Assembly: GCA_026168455.1 (NCBI GenBank)
Contig: CM047427.1
Location: 43,248,846-43,312,845, forward strand
DNA from: Theocolax elegans
Taxonomy: Eukaryota; Arthropoda; Insecta; Hymenoptera; Cerocephalidae
DNA: 64,000 nt
Reading direction: 5' to 3'
The translations under genes and the position numbers were made by a program. Below the pieces are notes generated by a model, which made no database searches, was not told the DNA's origin, and saw only the letters and a program-made list of their open reading frames with translations. Of the stretch, positions 24,852 to 34,639 are shown piece by piece. Numbering within the stretch: the stretch's first letter is position 1; each line of letters begins with the position of its first letter.

Positions 24852-25982
24852 TTAACAGTTTTTTCATATTGTCCGCTCCATGAATTTAATAGCAATATGG
24901 GTGCATTGTTATTGTGAACTAAAAATACATTTTCAGTACAAGTTCGAAGTAGTTCCTTCGATAATTTTCCAGGAGGCAGATGCTTATAGGTATATATTTC
25001 GTGGTCTAAATAAAGTTTCTACTACTCTAGATCCAAATTATCCTTTAGTCTCTTTCAAAACTATGTATAAAGGAGACATGAGCTTTCCCTCTGCTGATAT
25101 AGTTAGCTGTATGTGTTGTTGCATGTACCGACTAAACGATGTTTTCAACTTTTTTCACCCCTTTATAACAAAGCGTGCGGCCACTATGTATTCCTAAATT
25201 AAACCCACTCTGGTCGGAATTATAAATGTTTTGAGCACCGTGAACTCTCATAAGATTTATAACTTCGTTAACAAAATTTTTTTTGTTTTGCTCTTGATGT
25301 TTTATTTTCTGTATAGATGAAGTAGTAACAAATTTTGTTATTTTACGTGACACAATGTGATGTTCTTTTTGAATAGTTGTATCCATCTATGTAAAGCTTT
25401 AAACCATGGAATTTTCACTTCTGATTTCTTTACAAGAGCCCATATTTTTATATCAATATTATGCAAAACCATCTTTCCTTCAATGGCTTCTTTAACTTTT
25501 TCAAGTACATAAGTTGTTATTGCATATAGTTTAGTTTTTCTATCTCCTGCTGCTTGAACTTGCAATCCCCACTCTCGCAATTGACGTTCGGATGTAACTT
25601 TTCTATACTTCGAATGTACATTTGTCAAGGATAGTAATAGCTTTCTTTTTGCACTTTGCCATTAGTCCACTGCTTGTTTTTTGTATTCAAAATATACGAC
25701 TTCTTCATTTTGTAAACAAGTTGGAACTTCTATATAATCATTATATAATTCATCTGTTTCATCAATATCTTGTGGAAGTATATCACTATAGTCTTCTTCA
25801 AAGCGTAAAGTATATTCTTCTTCTGCATGCACATTATAATTGACACTGTCCTGTATTATATTTTCTAAAACCCTATATAAGGCTAATTCCTCTGTACTAG
25901 CCTCTAATTCTTTAACTTTATTGTTGCGATGATTGAACGTTACAGATAATAATGCTAATATAACCACTGGATTGATAACCAT
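24852..25982 (-). pseudogene. DDE (pogo-like) transposase, N-terminal and catalytic part
   Basis: Read from 25982 downward: a possible N-terminus MVINPVVILALLS followed by an acidic region (SDILPQDIDETDEL), VVYFEYKKQAVD with an in-frame stop at 25660-25662, WQSAKRKLLLSLTNVHSKYRKV (helix-turn-helix-like DNA-binding part), REWGLQVQAAGDRKTKLYAI, IPWFKALHRWIQLFKK with a frameshift near 25360, NIYNSDQSGFNLGIHSGRTL near 25215, a further shift, TIQLTISAEGKLMSPLYIVLKE, ELLRTCTENVFLV and LLLNSWSGQYEKTV at the TTAA. Sequences I recall from this group have Asp where this copy has Asn in LLLNSWSG, so a catalytic residue may be lost. The rest of the gene lies beyond the piggyBac insertion at 21172-21527. 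I did not find this element's own inverted ends. Confidence 0.82.
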
Positions 25983-26210
25983 TTTAATTAAATTTCAACA
26001 GACGAAGATTATTTATTTTGTAATAACTTTATAGTATTTATTTCATAAATTTAATAATTTTATCTTCCGCTTTGAAGTAAGGATTATACTTACCTGAAAC
26101 AAAAATATTATAATTAACAATATTATGTGACAGATAAGGATACACGTACACACGCATGCATAGATAACTGTGGACCACAAATCCAAAAAAAGGACTTAAA
26201 AACTGTAAGC
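25983..26210. other. AT-rich spacer, probable 5' flank of the DDE transposon
   Basis: No open frame of interest. A terminal inverted repeat for the neighbouring DDE transposon was sought here and around 21172 and not found. Confidence 0.4.
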
Positions 26211-26598
26211 TGTACTCTATGTATTATTATTATTTTTTTATTATTATCTTTGCTCATCACCCCGTATACCCATTTAACGGGTTTTTACAGGGACACCCCT
26301 ACCACCTATGTGTGGGGGTGAAAACATTCCAAATTTTTCCCATCCCGGTCCCCACCGTCTCGCATTCGCCCGGGGTTATGCCCGTGAGGAAGGGAAAACC
26401 TAGTAGGAAAACCTTCCCCGAGACGGCCGGTGTATTGAATCATTCTGTTTAGATGTTGAGGTCACCTTGCGTAGGCCCAAACACTGAAACCGAATGTTCC
26501 ACACCTTCCGCTCACGTTGTGACCGCACTCAGTGCTGCTTAACTTTCGTGGTCGGACGAGGTGCGTCTCCGCCACCGTGTGGGTGTACTCTATGTATT
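26211..26598 (-). mobile_element. 5S-rRNA-related SINE with 15-bp target duplications
   Basis: Perfect 15-bp direct repeats TGTACTCTATGTATT flank the insert at 26211-26225 and 26584-26598. Read on the minus strand the insert (26226-26583, 358 bp) begins with a segment like 5S rRNA: CTCGTCCGACCACGAAAG, then AGTTAAGCAGC (26533-26543 on plus), GTGCGGTCA and GGTGTGGAACA, in the order of the 5S internal promoter boxes. A GC-rich body follows and the 3' end is an A-rich 'aataataaaaaaataata' tail. This is the structure of a SINE3-type retroposon driven by a 5S-type RNA polymerase III promoter and mobilised by a LINE. It is not a functional 5S gene: the sequence is diverged and the 5S 5' end is missing. 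Confidence 0.85.
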
Positions 26599-27242
26599 TT
26601 TACGTAAACCTGATTATGTTTGTTTCCAAATATTTATTTTGGTTTAAAAATATTTATTTATATTTAAAAACTCTTATTTATGTGTAAAAATCTACTAAAA
26701 AGTTCCAGTTTCAATATATATTTTAAAAAAGATATTATGGTTCATTTCTGGTTAAAAACGTTCATATGTATTTAAAAATAGATGTCGAAATGGATGGTTT
26801 ATAAACATAAATGATGACCAATTTAATATTTCATTACAAAATACGAAACGCTCATATTGCCATAAGTATAATAAAATTAATATAGCTCAGAAAATTGGTA
26901 GCGTTTGTTATAAATAAATATTTTATAAATAGGGAAATTGGGAATTCATTAAAAATCCGTACAGACGATAATAATTTTAAAAAAAGTAATTAATACCACA
27001 TACGTTTAATTTTTTTATTTTTTGTTTATTTTTACAATATAATTATACATATGCAAAAGTACTTCTACTTGTGGATATTACAAACATTGAGATAAAATAT
27101 ATTTTTTATTATTTTTGAAATTGTATAAGTAATAAATGTTACAATCAAGTAACTTATCATAAACAACAAACTCATTGCTTTCAGTTTCCTATACTTCATA
27201 TATTGAACTATATATCATATTCATATATACTTCATATATTAC
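26599..27242. other. AT-rich, nothing recognised
   Basis: Over 600 bp of AT-rich sequence with 'tatttattt' runs, no coding potential and no terminal repeat. If the SAM-like exon at 27243-27312 is real, this would be its first intron; I looked for the continuing SAM helices on the minus strand and did not see them. Confidence 0.5.
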
Positions 27243-27312
27243 CTTCAAATATTGAAATATAGTGGCATAGCCCCCACTCCATCAAGAGGTTTTTTACTTC
27301 TAACTCGGACAT
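27243..27312 (-). CDS. Candidate first coding exon of a SAM-like protein
   Basis: On the minus strand an ATG at 27312-27310 opens 23 codons reading MSELEVKNLLMEWGLCHYIS and then IFE, followed by G|GTAATA, a good splice donor after one extra base (phase 1). The pattern 'VxxLLxEWGLxxYxxxFE' is the start of the SAM-like domain found at the N-terminus of many uncharacterised insect proteins, which continues 'xxEIDxxxLxxL' in the next exon. The family recognition is from memory. The next exon is not visible within the following 650 bp, so it may be a pseudogene or may lie beyond a long intron. No promoter is claimed. Confidence 0.4.
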
Positions 27313-28064
27313 GATGCCTGTGGAACAATCTGCGTACAACTGAATATTGGTTTCACATTCAAACTCAAAATTTTTGGCGTTTGTACATGATAACGTTGTA
27401 AATACTTTTCATAGGGCATTGTTTTCATACGTAAACATAGCATTATCTCAATGTCTTTCAGGAATTCTTGTATTAATTATTAATATAATGTACATTCACT
27501 AAAAGTTCTTACGTTTTGCAATTTTGTACAATTTCTCACAGTTTAAAAAATGATTGAAATACATAACTATATTTATTATTTATTAATTTAAAAGCAATAA
27601 AAATACATAAAAATTATACTTATACTTGACAATAAAAATTTAGTATCTGTAGCTAAAAAATATATTGAATTAAGCCATTGAAGTATGTTTAAACTAACTC
27701 AAATAATATAGAATCAATAGTTGAACGAAATACCGTAGAATTAACAAGCAAAATTTTTAACAGTGAACATTGTATAATAGGTAAATTAACTAAAAAATAT
27801 ATTTACAAAACACTAGAATATTTACTAATGTTCATCTTAATTCAATATCTACATCAAATAGTAATTTTTACATTACAAATAACACTATGTTTACTATAAT
27901 TTAGTCATACCAGCAAGAAAATTAGCTTGTTATAACTATATGACAGTTTACTAGCTAATATGGTTATTATTCCTAAAGCGATTTTTCTCAGTGAATGCTC
28001 CTATTTTCACTGTGTTTTTAGGCACGACCGTTATACGGGAGAGCCTTATATTTTTGTCATCGAA
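27313..28064. other. AT-rich spacer
   Basis: No gene or transposon end recognised. If the exon at 27243-27312 is real, the adjoining bases would be its 5' untranslated region or promoter. Confidence 0.4.
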
Positions 28065-28531
28065 AAAAGTGTTGTTCCACAAATATCTCAAAAAGTTATT
28101 ATTACCCGATTTAGCTGAAATTTTGAGGGTAGTTTTCTCTACTCATAAGAAGGTGCTGGTTCTATTTCTAGACTCAACAGTGAAGCCATATTAAAGTTAT
28201 AGCAAAGTTTACATGTCTTTAAATAACGGATTTTTTTCATTGTTTTTACAATATCTCGAAATGCACACCTTCTACGAAAAAAAATATAAAGACGTAAAAT
28301 GTTCATATTAAAAAGACGCAGCTTTTTCCCATTTAACATAGTATATTTTATCTACTATTTTTGGCGATAGAAACACGCAAAGACGCAAATATATAAAATA
28401 TATAATAAAATATATATAAAATATATAAAATATAAAATTGCAGAATAAAAAAATTTTTGTTCCACAAATATCTCAAAAAATTATTACCCGATTTGGCTGA
28501 AACCTTGAGGGTAGTATCCTCTACATATATA

Positions 28532-29245
28532 TGCGAAGCGCAATAATTACACGCACTAATTAATCATTTAGCATAATAATTATTAAAGTAATAGGTATAA
28601 CTAATCATTAGGTTTAAGACTCGTAGTATAGTAAAATAGCTTCGCGACTAACCCACGTCGTAAAACGCGAGTTCAACGACCGCCATATAAATAGTCAAGG
28701 AGCATTGACCGCTCCCCCACTACTGCGCCTATTGGCCAGTTCATTGACCCTGTTCGGAGTGGGGCAACCGCGTTCTGCGTATGCGGAGGAAGCTGGTCGA
28801 GAACACACGGTCAGACTGAATCTTGTACCTGGTGCAGGAGCCCGTAGATGCGAACGTGAGCACACGTCCGTAAACCAAACCTACCGTATCGTAACCACTT
28901 CCCGACCGTATCCTCGTGAGCACACGTGGATTATCCCGACCGTATCCTCGTGAGCACACGTGGATTATCCCGACCGTATCTCCGTGAGCACACGTAGATT
29001 ATCCCAACCGTATCCTCGTGAGCACACGTGGATTATCCCGAACCGTATTTCCGTGTGAACACATACGATAACCGTTAGTTGCGTCCGTTTCGGAAACTAG
29101 TTATAAGGTAGCATTGTAAAGTTTGTAAGTCGCGTAGTACTAAGTATTGCTTATTTATTTGATTCTAGATTGACTAAGTTCGCTTCCCAGTCAGCAATGG
29201 AAACGGCGATTCCATTTATTTTACTGTTGTACACAACTTAGCTTT

Positions 29246-29286
<41 letters not shown>

Positions 29287-29387
29287 ATCATCTACAATTA
29301 AATTACGGTATAATTATTTCAATTTCCTTCCTGACCGAATCCTGGAATCTGAGCAAGACCCCGGCGAAGATTCACTCCGTTACATAA
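28532..29387. mobile_element. LTR-like insertion with TATA box and 34-bp minisatellite
   Basis: About 855 bp interrupts copy 2 of the ~390-bp repeat. The flanks share TACATA-like sequence (near 28529 and 29383), a possible short target duplication. Inside are a TATAAATAG box at 28685-28693, a GC-richer body, a 34-bp minisatellite at 28903-29060 with units starting at 28903, 28937, 28971, 29005 and ~29039 ('accgtatcctcgtgagcac'), a (TA)n tract at 29249-29281, and an end CTCCGTTACA like many LTR 3' ends. A solo LTR is the best guess, but the left end does not show the canonical TG and no internal domain is present. Confidence 0.5.
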
Positions 29388-29586
29388 GAAGGTGCTAGTT
29401 CTATTTCCAGCAACATCGGTGAAACCATGTTTAAGCTATAACAAGTTTTCATTTATCCAAAAATGGCTTACAGTCATTCTCTGTTCAATATCTCAAAATA
29501 TACAAATCTTAGCGAAAAACTTACTATTCACAAAATGTTTCTATTAAAAAGACGTAACTTTTTTCTATTTAACATAATACATTATT

Positions 29587-30354
29587 ATGTGTATGTATTA
29601 TCGGTCACAACGCGAACTAAATAATTTACTTTTAGAATAAAGTAGGCCCATTGTACTCTTTGTCCACTATGGTTGGTGGAATTTCCCAGAGCACGGCCTT
29701 TATTAAAAACAATTAAAGGCGTTTCGTCCTCGATCTCAAGCTTGGCCTCCTCAGTAAGGAACTGGAGATCTTACCTTAGACGCCTGTCGCAAGATGAACC
29801 GCGACGCCAGCAAGATGTTCTGCGGCTATATATATAGAAAAGAGACGACGATCTCTACAACGAGTGTAGAGATATAGTCGTCTCCATCTGGTGGTGGGAA
29901 AAACCACCAGCCAGAGTGCGACGTATGCGACCTAGTCGCCGGTTATTTGAGAAATAAATGAATCTATCTTTCGTAAATGTCTATATGTATGTATTATCGG
30001 TCACACCGCGAACTAAATAATTTACTTTTAGAATAAATAATACGTTGTAGAGATCGTCGTCTCTTTTCTATATATATAGCCGCAGAACATCTTGCTGGCG
30101 TCGCGGTTCATCTTGCGACAGGCGTCTAAGGTAAGATCTCCAGTTCCTTACTAAGGAGGCCAAGCTTGAGATCGAGGACGAAACGCCTTTAATTGTTTTT
30201 AATAAAGGCCGTGCTCTGGGAAATTCCACCAACCATAGTGGACAAAGAGTACAATGGGCCTACTTTATTCTAAAAGTAAATTATTTAGTTCGCGGTGTGA
30301 CCGATAATGCATACATATAGGTATTTACGAATGATAGATTCATTTATTTCTCAA
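29587..30354. mobile_element. Inverted LTR-like pair with 13-bp target duplication
   Basis: ATAATACATTATT flanks the insert at 29574-29586 and 30355-30367. Inside, a left segment of about 270 bp (29595-29862) that includes 'tgtactctttgtccactatgg' and 'tatatatagaaaagagacg' is repeated in reverse at 30043-30310. The central part (29863-30042) contains a polyadenylation-like 'gaaataaatgaatc' and a third, direct copy of the first 55 bp. The right end repeats the 'tttgagaaataaatg' stretch in reverse. The simplest reading is two copies of one LTR-like unit in opposite orientation, so the DNA could form a long hairpin. Confidence 0.7.
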
Positions 30355-30607
30355 ATAATACATTATTTTTGACTGTTTTGGCGCTAGAAACTCGCAAAGA
30401 CGCAAATATCATAAAATTGCAAAATAAAAAAATCGTTGTTCCACAAATATCTCGAAAAGTTATTATCCAATTTAGCTGAAACCTTGAGAGTAGTTTTCTC
30501 TACATACAAGAAAGTGCTGGTTTTATTTCCAGCAACATCGGCGGAACCATATTAAAGCTATAATAAAGTTAAATTTCTCTAAAAACGACTTTCGTTCATT
30601 TTCCGCA

Positions 30608-31533
30608 CTGTTACCAACATGCATTTATTAAAAAAAAAAAAAAAATTTTATTTGTGTTCGAATTTAAAATATGGTTTGAGTTTATTTAATTTCAAATTAG
30701 GCTAATTAACATTAAGTTCATGTATTAAGATTATTTATGTTCAAGGTTAAAATGGTTTAAGTTTATTTAACTTTAAGATTAGGCTAATTAATTTTAAGTT
30801 CATTTAACTTAATTATTGTTACGCGAGTAATTGAAATGGAGAGGTGGACCAACGTTTTATTCAAAGAACTGAACTGATATTAACTAATCTAAGACATAAT
30901 CTCTAGGGAACCCTTTGATTAGCGAAAGAACTGAATGGATATTAACTAATCTTAGACATAATCTCTAGGGAACTCTTTGATTGGTGAAAGAACTGAATGG
31001 ATATTGACTAATTTAATTAATGGAAGAATTTAGAACTAATAATAAATTACATATAAATTGAACTGAATATGAATTTTTCGATTAATGAAAGAACTGAACA
31101 AATATTTTATTGATAGAAATAGAAATAAATGAGACTGAAAAGAGAAGCAGGAACTCGGTAAGTACGGGAGCGTACGCGAGCTGCTATAAAATAAAAATAA
31201 AAATAGAAAATAATAATAATGACAAGGAACCTTGGGATATCTTTCTATTTCTGATTTGTATTCTAAGAAAAAGACATATGTAATGCTGTTTTGTAAAGGC
31301 AGTCTTGCGAGTGTCGTCACGCAGACCCCCTACTCCTATTACTTATCGGTGATTGGTTAAAGGGTTAAATTTGAAGGGGGGTTAGGAGTATGGTTGGGAG
31401 CTGCGTCTCTCCACCCCCAAGATGGTCTATAAAAGAGAGCGTGCGCGTTTGCCGCGCCAGTCTGTCAAGAGAAATTAAAAGGAAAAATAAATTTAGTTTC
31501 GTTAAATTTGTTGTTTTTATTAACTCCTCAACA
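30608..31533. mobile_element. LTR-like insertion with TATA box and poly(A) signal
   Basis: This sequence interrupts the ~390-bp repeat between copy 3 and copy 4. It starts TGTTACC. It contains a diverged pair of ~86-bp repeats (about 30650-30820), a 62-bp repeat at 30869-31010 in 2.5 copies ('agacataatctctaggga'), a TATAAAAG box at 31428-31435 and AATAAA at 31486-31491 about 50 bp downstream. The order U3-like repeats, TATA, start region, AATAAA is that of an LTR. Ends and target duplication are not certain. Short open frames on both strands here are not convincing genes. Confidence 0.5.
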
Positions 31534-31578
31534 CGCACAATAACTCGAAATGTAGAACTCCTATCAAAAAACTTTCTA

Positions 31579-31726
31579 TTAACCTTTAGACTGCCGGCAT
31601 GGCTCATATATGAGCCACCTGTGACCTTGACAACTACTCTAGAGATATGAGGTGTTTTTATGTATAAATTTTGCACATCAAAAATATCAATTTATAAGGC
31701 AAAAATGCTGACAGTCTAAAGGTTAA
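31579..31726. mobile_element. 140-bp MITE with TTAA target duplication
   Basis: TTAA at 31579-31582 and 31723-31726 flanks an insert (31583-31722) with inverted ends CCTTTAGACTGCCGGCA and CCTTTAGACTGTCAGCA (15 of 17 match). It sits inside copy 4 of the ~390-bp repeat; flanking 'aaaaaactttctat' and 'caaaatgttttatttac' rejoin to match the other copies. TTAA and the CC start point to piggyBac-type mobilisation. It has no coding capacity. Confidence 0.85.
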
Positions 31727-32000
31727 CAAAATGTTTTATTTACAAAGACGCAACTTTTTCCAATGTAACGTAGTACATGATTTTTGACTGTTTTGGCGCT
31801 AGAGACTCGCAAAGTCGCTAATATCAATTTGAAAATTAAAAATTTCGATGTTCCACAAATATCTTGAAAAATTTTCAACTGATTTGGCTGAAATTTTAAG
31901 AGTAGTTTCCTCCACCCTCCGGATGGTGCTGGTTCTATTTCCAGTAAGATCGGTGGAATCATATTTTTGTTCTGCTATAACAAGGTTGGTAGAACCATAT

Positions 32001-32798
32001 TTCAGCTGTAACTAGACGAAAACTTGGTGCTATACTTAATAATCTGGATATTTTCTTTTGTATTATAATGTTTTATCCATTAGTTTTTTTATAAGTCTTT
32101 TTTCGATTTAAAACAAAAATCAGTATTAATAGTTGTTATTGATAATACTATTATTACCTTAAATGCTGTAAAAGAAAAGAAAAAACAATAAATTAAATAT
32201 TTTTAATAAAAAAAAATACTTGTTTTTTAAGGAATTGCAATAAATTAGTATATATATATATATATCAATGAAATAATATCAAATCTTTAAAATGTAAACG
32301 TAAAAAATAAATAACGTTGGTTGACTTAAGATATCTGAATGACATTATGACGGAGGCGAAATCCAATTCGTTTATTTGGATGTTGATGCAGCGGGGTAAT
32401 GAACCATCATAAGCATATTTTGGAAAATAGGGGACGATAATAAAGAAACAAATAATTCCCTGTAGTAGGCACTAGATTCAGGTAGTACAAACAGACAAGT
32501 CAGTTAAGCAGTATTCAATGGTATTGATCCTGAGAAAAAGCCATTGTAAAACGCCAAGTAATAATTAAATTGAGAATCAGAAGCAATTTGTCAGGCGTTG
32601 CCGCTGAATTATTACCTGCAAGTTAGTGAGCGCGATACGTTGAATGGTTACTTGCTAATTATGGTATCAGACCAGTTAAGAGATTCGGTAATCTGTGTCG
32701 TCTCAATGATGAATCGATTTCCCTGGAAAACGTAGACGTTTCTTTTAAACTTATAATAAAATATAAATAAAATATAAATTACTGAATTTGATTTATAG
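32001..32798. other. AT-rich spacer
   Basis: No gene or transposon end recognised. It includes a short (TA)n near 32250. Directly after it lies an exon-like segment at 32799. Confidence 0.5.
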
Positions 32799-32919
32799 AT
32801 TAGAAGACAGAGTGGTAAAGACATATCGAAAGTCGATGTCATCAAATAAAGTTAAAAATATAAAAACACAAGCAGCAAACAGTTTTAATAAAACATTCAA
32901 ACTCCAGAGAAAAAAATAA
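32799..32919 (+). pseudogene. Exon-like C-terminal segment (plus-strand copy)
   Basis: After a splice-acceptor-like 'gaatttgatttatag' a frame from 32800 reads LEDRVVKTYRKSMSSNKVKN, IKTQAANSFNK and ends FKLQRKK with TAA at 32917-32919. A diverged inverted relative at 33180-33320 on the minus strand keeps the same acceptor, the same frame and, in its first copy, the same stop (LGDTVIKIYRKSMSSN). Shared frame and stop between copies that differ at many bases support real coding origin. A third copy at 37551-37672 (+) has lost one A and is frameshifted. I do not recognise the protein family. Confidence 0.45.
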
Positions 32920-34122
32920 ACATTATTAATTTTTTTTTATTTTTTATCTTACCAAAAACCCGAGGAGGGTTCATACAGCTATAAACATTATTAATAATAA
33001 TAATAAAATAAAATATTATTTTATTATATATTACACATTCCAAACTAAATAAACATTAAAAGTAAATTCAATATTAATAAGTACATTTAAAGCAAACTAT
33101 AGAAGTATTTTCAGTTCATTTTTACAATTTTATAACTCATTTTTCATATCTTCAATCGTTAAATGCATATTCTTCGAACTATCTATTTTTTTCTCTGAAG
33201 TTTGAACTTTTGGTTAAAACCGTTTGCTTCTTGTGTCTTCATATTATTCACTACATTTGATGACATTGATTTTCGATATATCTTTATCACTGTGTCTCCT
33301 AATCTATAAATCAAATTCACTAATTGTTTTATTATTAAATTACAGATATGTTGTAAAAAAAAAACAAACGAAATTAAAAACTACCTCGTGGTTAGAATAA
33401 TTTTGGTACATGCCTTTACACTTAGGCATTTCTTTAATCACACTTTCAGGCAATGAATCGCTAGATAACGAATACATTGACTGAGATGATGACGGCTGTT
33501 GTTGTTCGAGCGACGTTGTTGGTACAGTTATTCCGACATTATTATGTCTAATACAAAGTATTACTTATTGACGCAAATAGCCGCGTTGGTAATAGAGGTG
33601 GTAGCTGCTGTGACTGCTTTAGACCGGGACCAGTGTTCGAGCTCAACGATAGTAATAATTGTAGTGATGTCGAACTACACTGTTAAATTATAATGACCAA
33701 ATTTTAAAAATTAGTAATACAGAAAATTTTATCTACATGAGTTCTCAAAGTGTTCCATCATCGTTGGCTCACCACTCGTAAGCTCATTCACTTTTTCGTA
33801 GTCTTGACAACTTCTTCAAATTTACCCATAGTGTCCGAATCGTGTCTATTTTTCGATTACGCTTGTTGAAGTTTGTTCGATAACAATGATGTCTTCTGGG
33901 GTGACAGAGTCTGCCAGAGCCGATGGAGCCCGTTCTATTTTAATATTGCGAGAGGTTTACGTTCTGTTATGAGCTTGCAACGTAGACGCTGTGTGACAAC
34001 GTACATCTGGTAATCGGCGTATACGATTTCCCGATGATGAAGCTTCAATACCGCTTGCGCTTTCCAATACGCTTCCATTGCGGCAATTAGCAGCTAGTGA
34101 TCCTCGAGAATTCATGATTAAT

Positions 34123-34639
34123 TTAAGGGATGTCGGAGCTATAGCCGCCATCAAAAGAGCCGCTCGATCTCTCGGTTTCGAATGGCCTGTAGTCAGGTTG
34201 TCGATTCTACGATAGAAACGTACTTAAAACATAAATTATAAATTTACAGTTACATAGAGGCTGTTGAAAGATACTTCCCCCCTAGCTAGGAGTCTAAAAC
34301 TTAAGGTAATTATAATATATACTCTTGGAAGCAAATGTTTATTTTTTTAAAGAAATGTGAAATATCGTCTCAGTATTCAATGAATCTATATCTGCCGTAA
34401 TGCTACATGCAAAAGTATTCACATTCTTAAAAAATAAATCTTACGCCAAGAGTAATATACATTACCTTAATTTTTTATAGCTAGGGGGGAAAGTATCTTT
34501 CACAGCTCTATGTAGCTGTAAAATTTATACGTTATTTGTTAAGTACGTTATCGTAGAAATCGACACCTGACTACAGCGACATTCGAAACGAGAGATCGAG
34601 CGGACTTTGTGGCGGCTATAGCCTCCGACATCCCCTTAA
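34123..34639. mobile_element. TTAA-flanked foldback element, 509 bp
   Basis: TTAA at 34123-34126 and 34636-34639 flanks 34127-34635, which is almost entirely a palindrome: the left arm 'gggatgtcggagctatagc...' to about 34370 is repeated in reverse at 34420-34635 ('gctatagcctccgacatcc'). Arms are about 220-240 bp with scattered differences around a small centre ('tatatctgccgtaatgctac'). Left arms of the same element follow module copies 2 (35738-36046) and 3 (37181-37490), but there the right arm is cut to about 30 bp. A piggyBac-type target with long inverted repeats and no coding sequence makes it a non-autonomous foldback element. Confidence 0.8.

Larger units (their letters stand above)
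21524..24855 (+). mobile_element. piggyBac-like transposon, complete ends, TTAA duplication
   Basis: The element spans 21528-24851 (3324 bp). Both ends are the 13-bp inverted repeat CCCTTTGTTGCAC. Both flanks are TTAA (21524-21527 and 24852-24855), the piggyBac target. Rejoining the flanks at one TTAA restores the minus-strand DDE transposase frame (EKTV followed by KEAIPN), so the boundaries are exact. Inside are a decayed piggyBac transposase (22508-24191) and subterminal repeats. It landed in an already resident DDE transposon. Confidence 0.95.
28065..32000. repeat. Tandem repeat, unit ~390 bp, four copies with insertions
   Basis: The unit begins 'ttgttccacaaatatctc', passes 'gctgaaaccttgagggtag', 'aaggtgctggttctatttcc' and 'aaaaagacgcaac', and ends near 'ggcgctagaaactcgcaaag'. 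Copy 1 is 28065-28455. Copy 2 is split into 28456-28531, 29388-29586 and 30355-30433. Copy 3 is 30434-30607 (truncated by an insertion). Copy 4 is roughly 31534-32000 and carries a 140-bp MITE. Copies differ by about 10-25% by eye. The continuous order of the parts of copy 2 on either side of the insertions shows that the array is older than the inserts. No coding capacity is evident. Confidence 0.85.

Noticed and set aside
24880..25197. 105-codon plus-strand frame
   Set aside because: Antisense to the pogo-like transposase, whose family-matching reading is on the minus strand.
26440..26583. Functional 5S rRNA gene
   Set aside because: Only the promoter-bearing part is similar, diverged, and embedded in a retroposon with a tail and target duplications.
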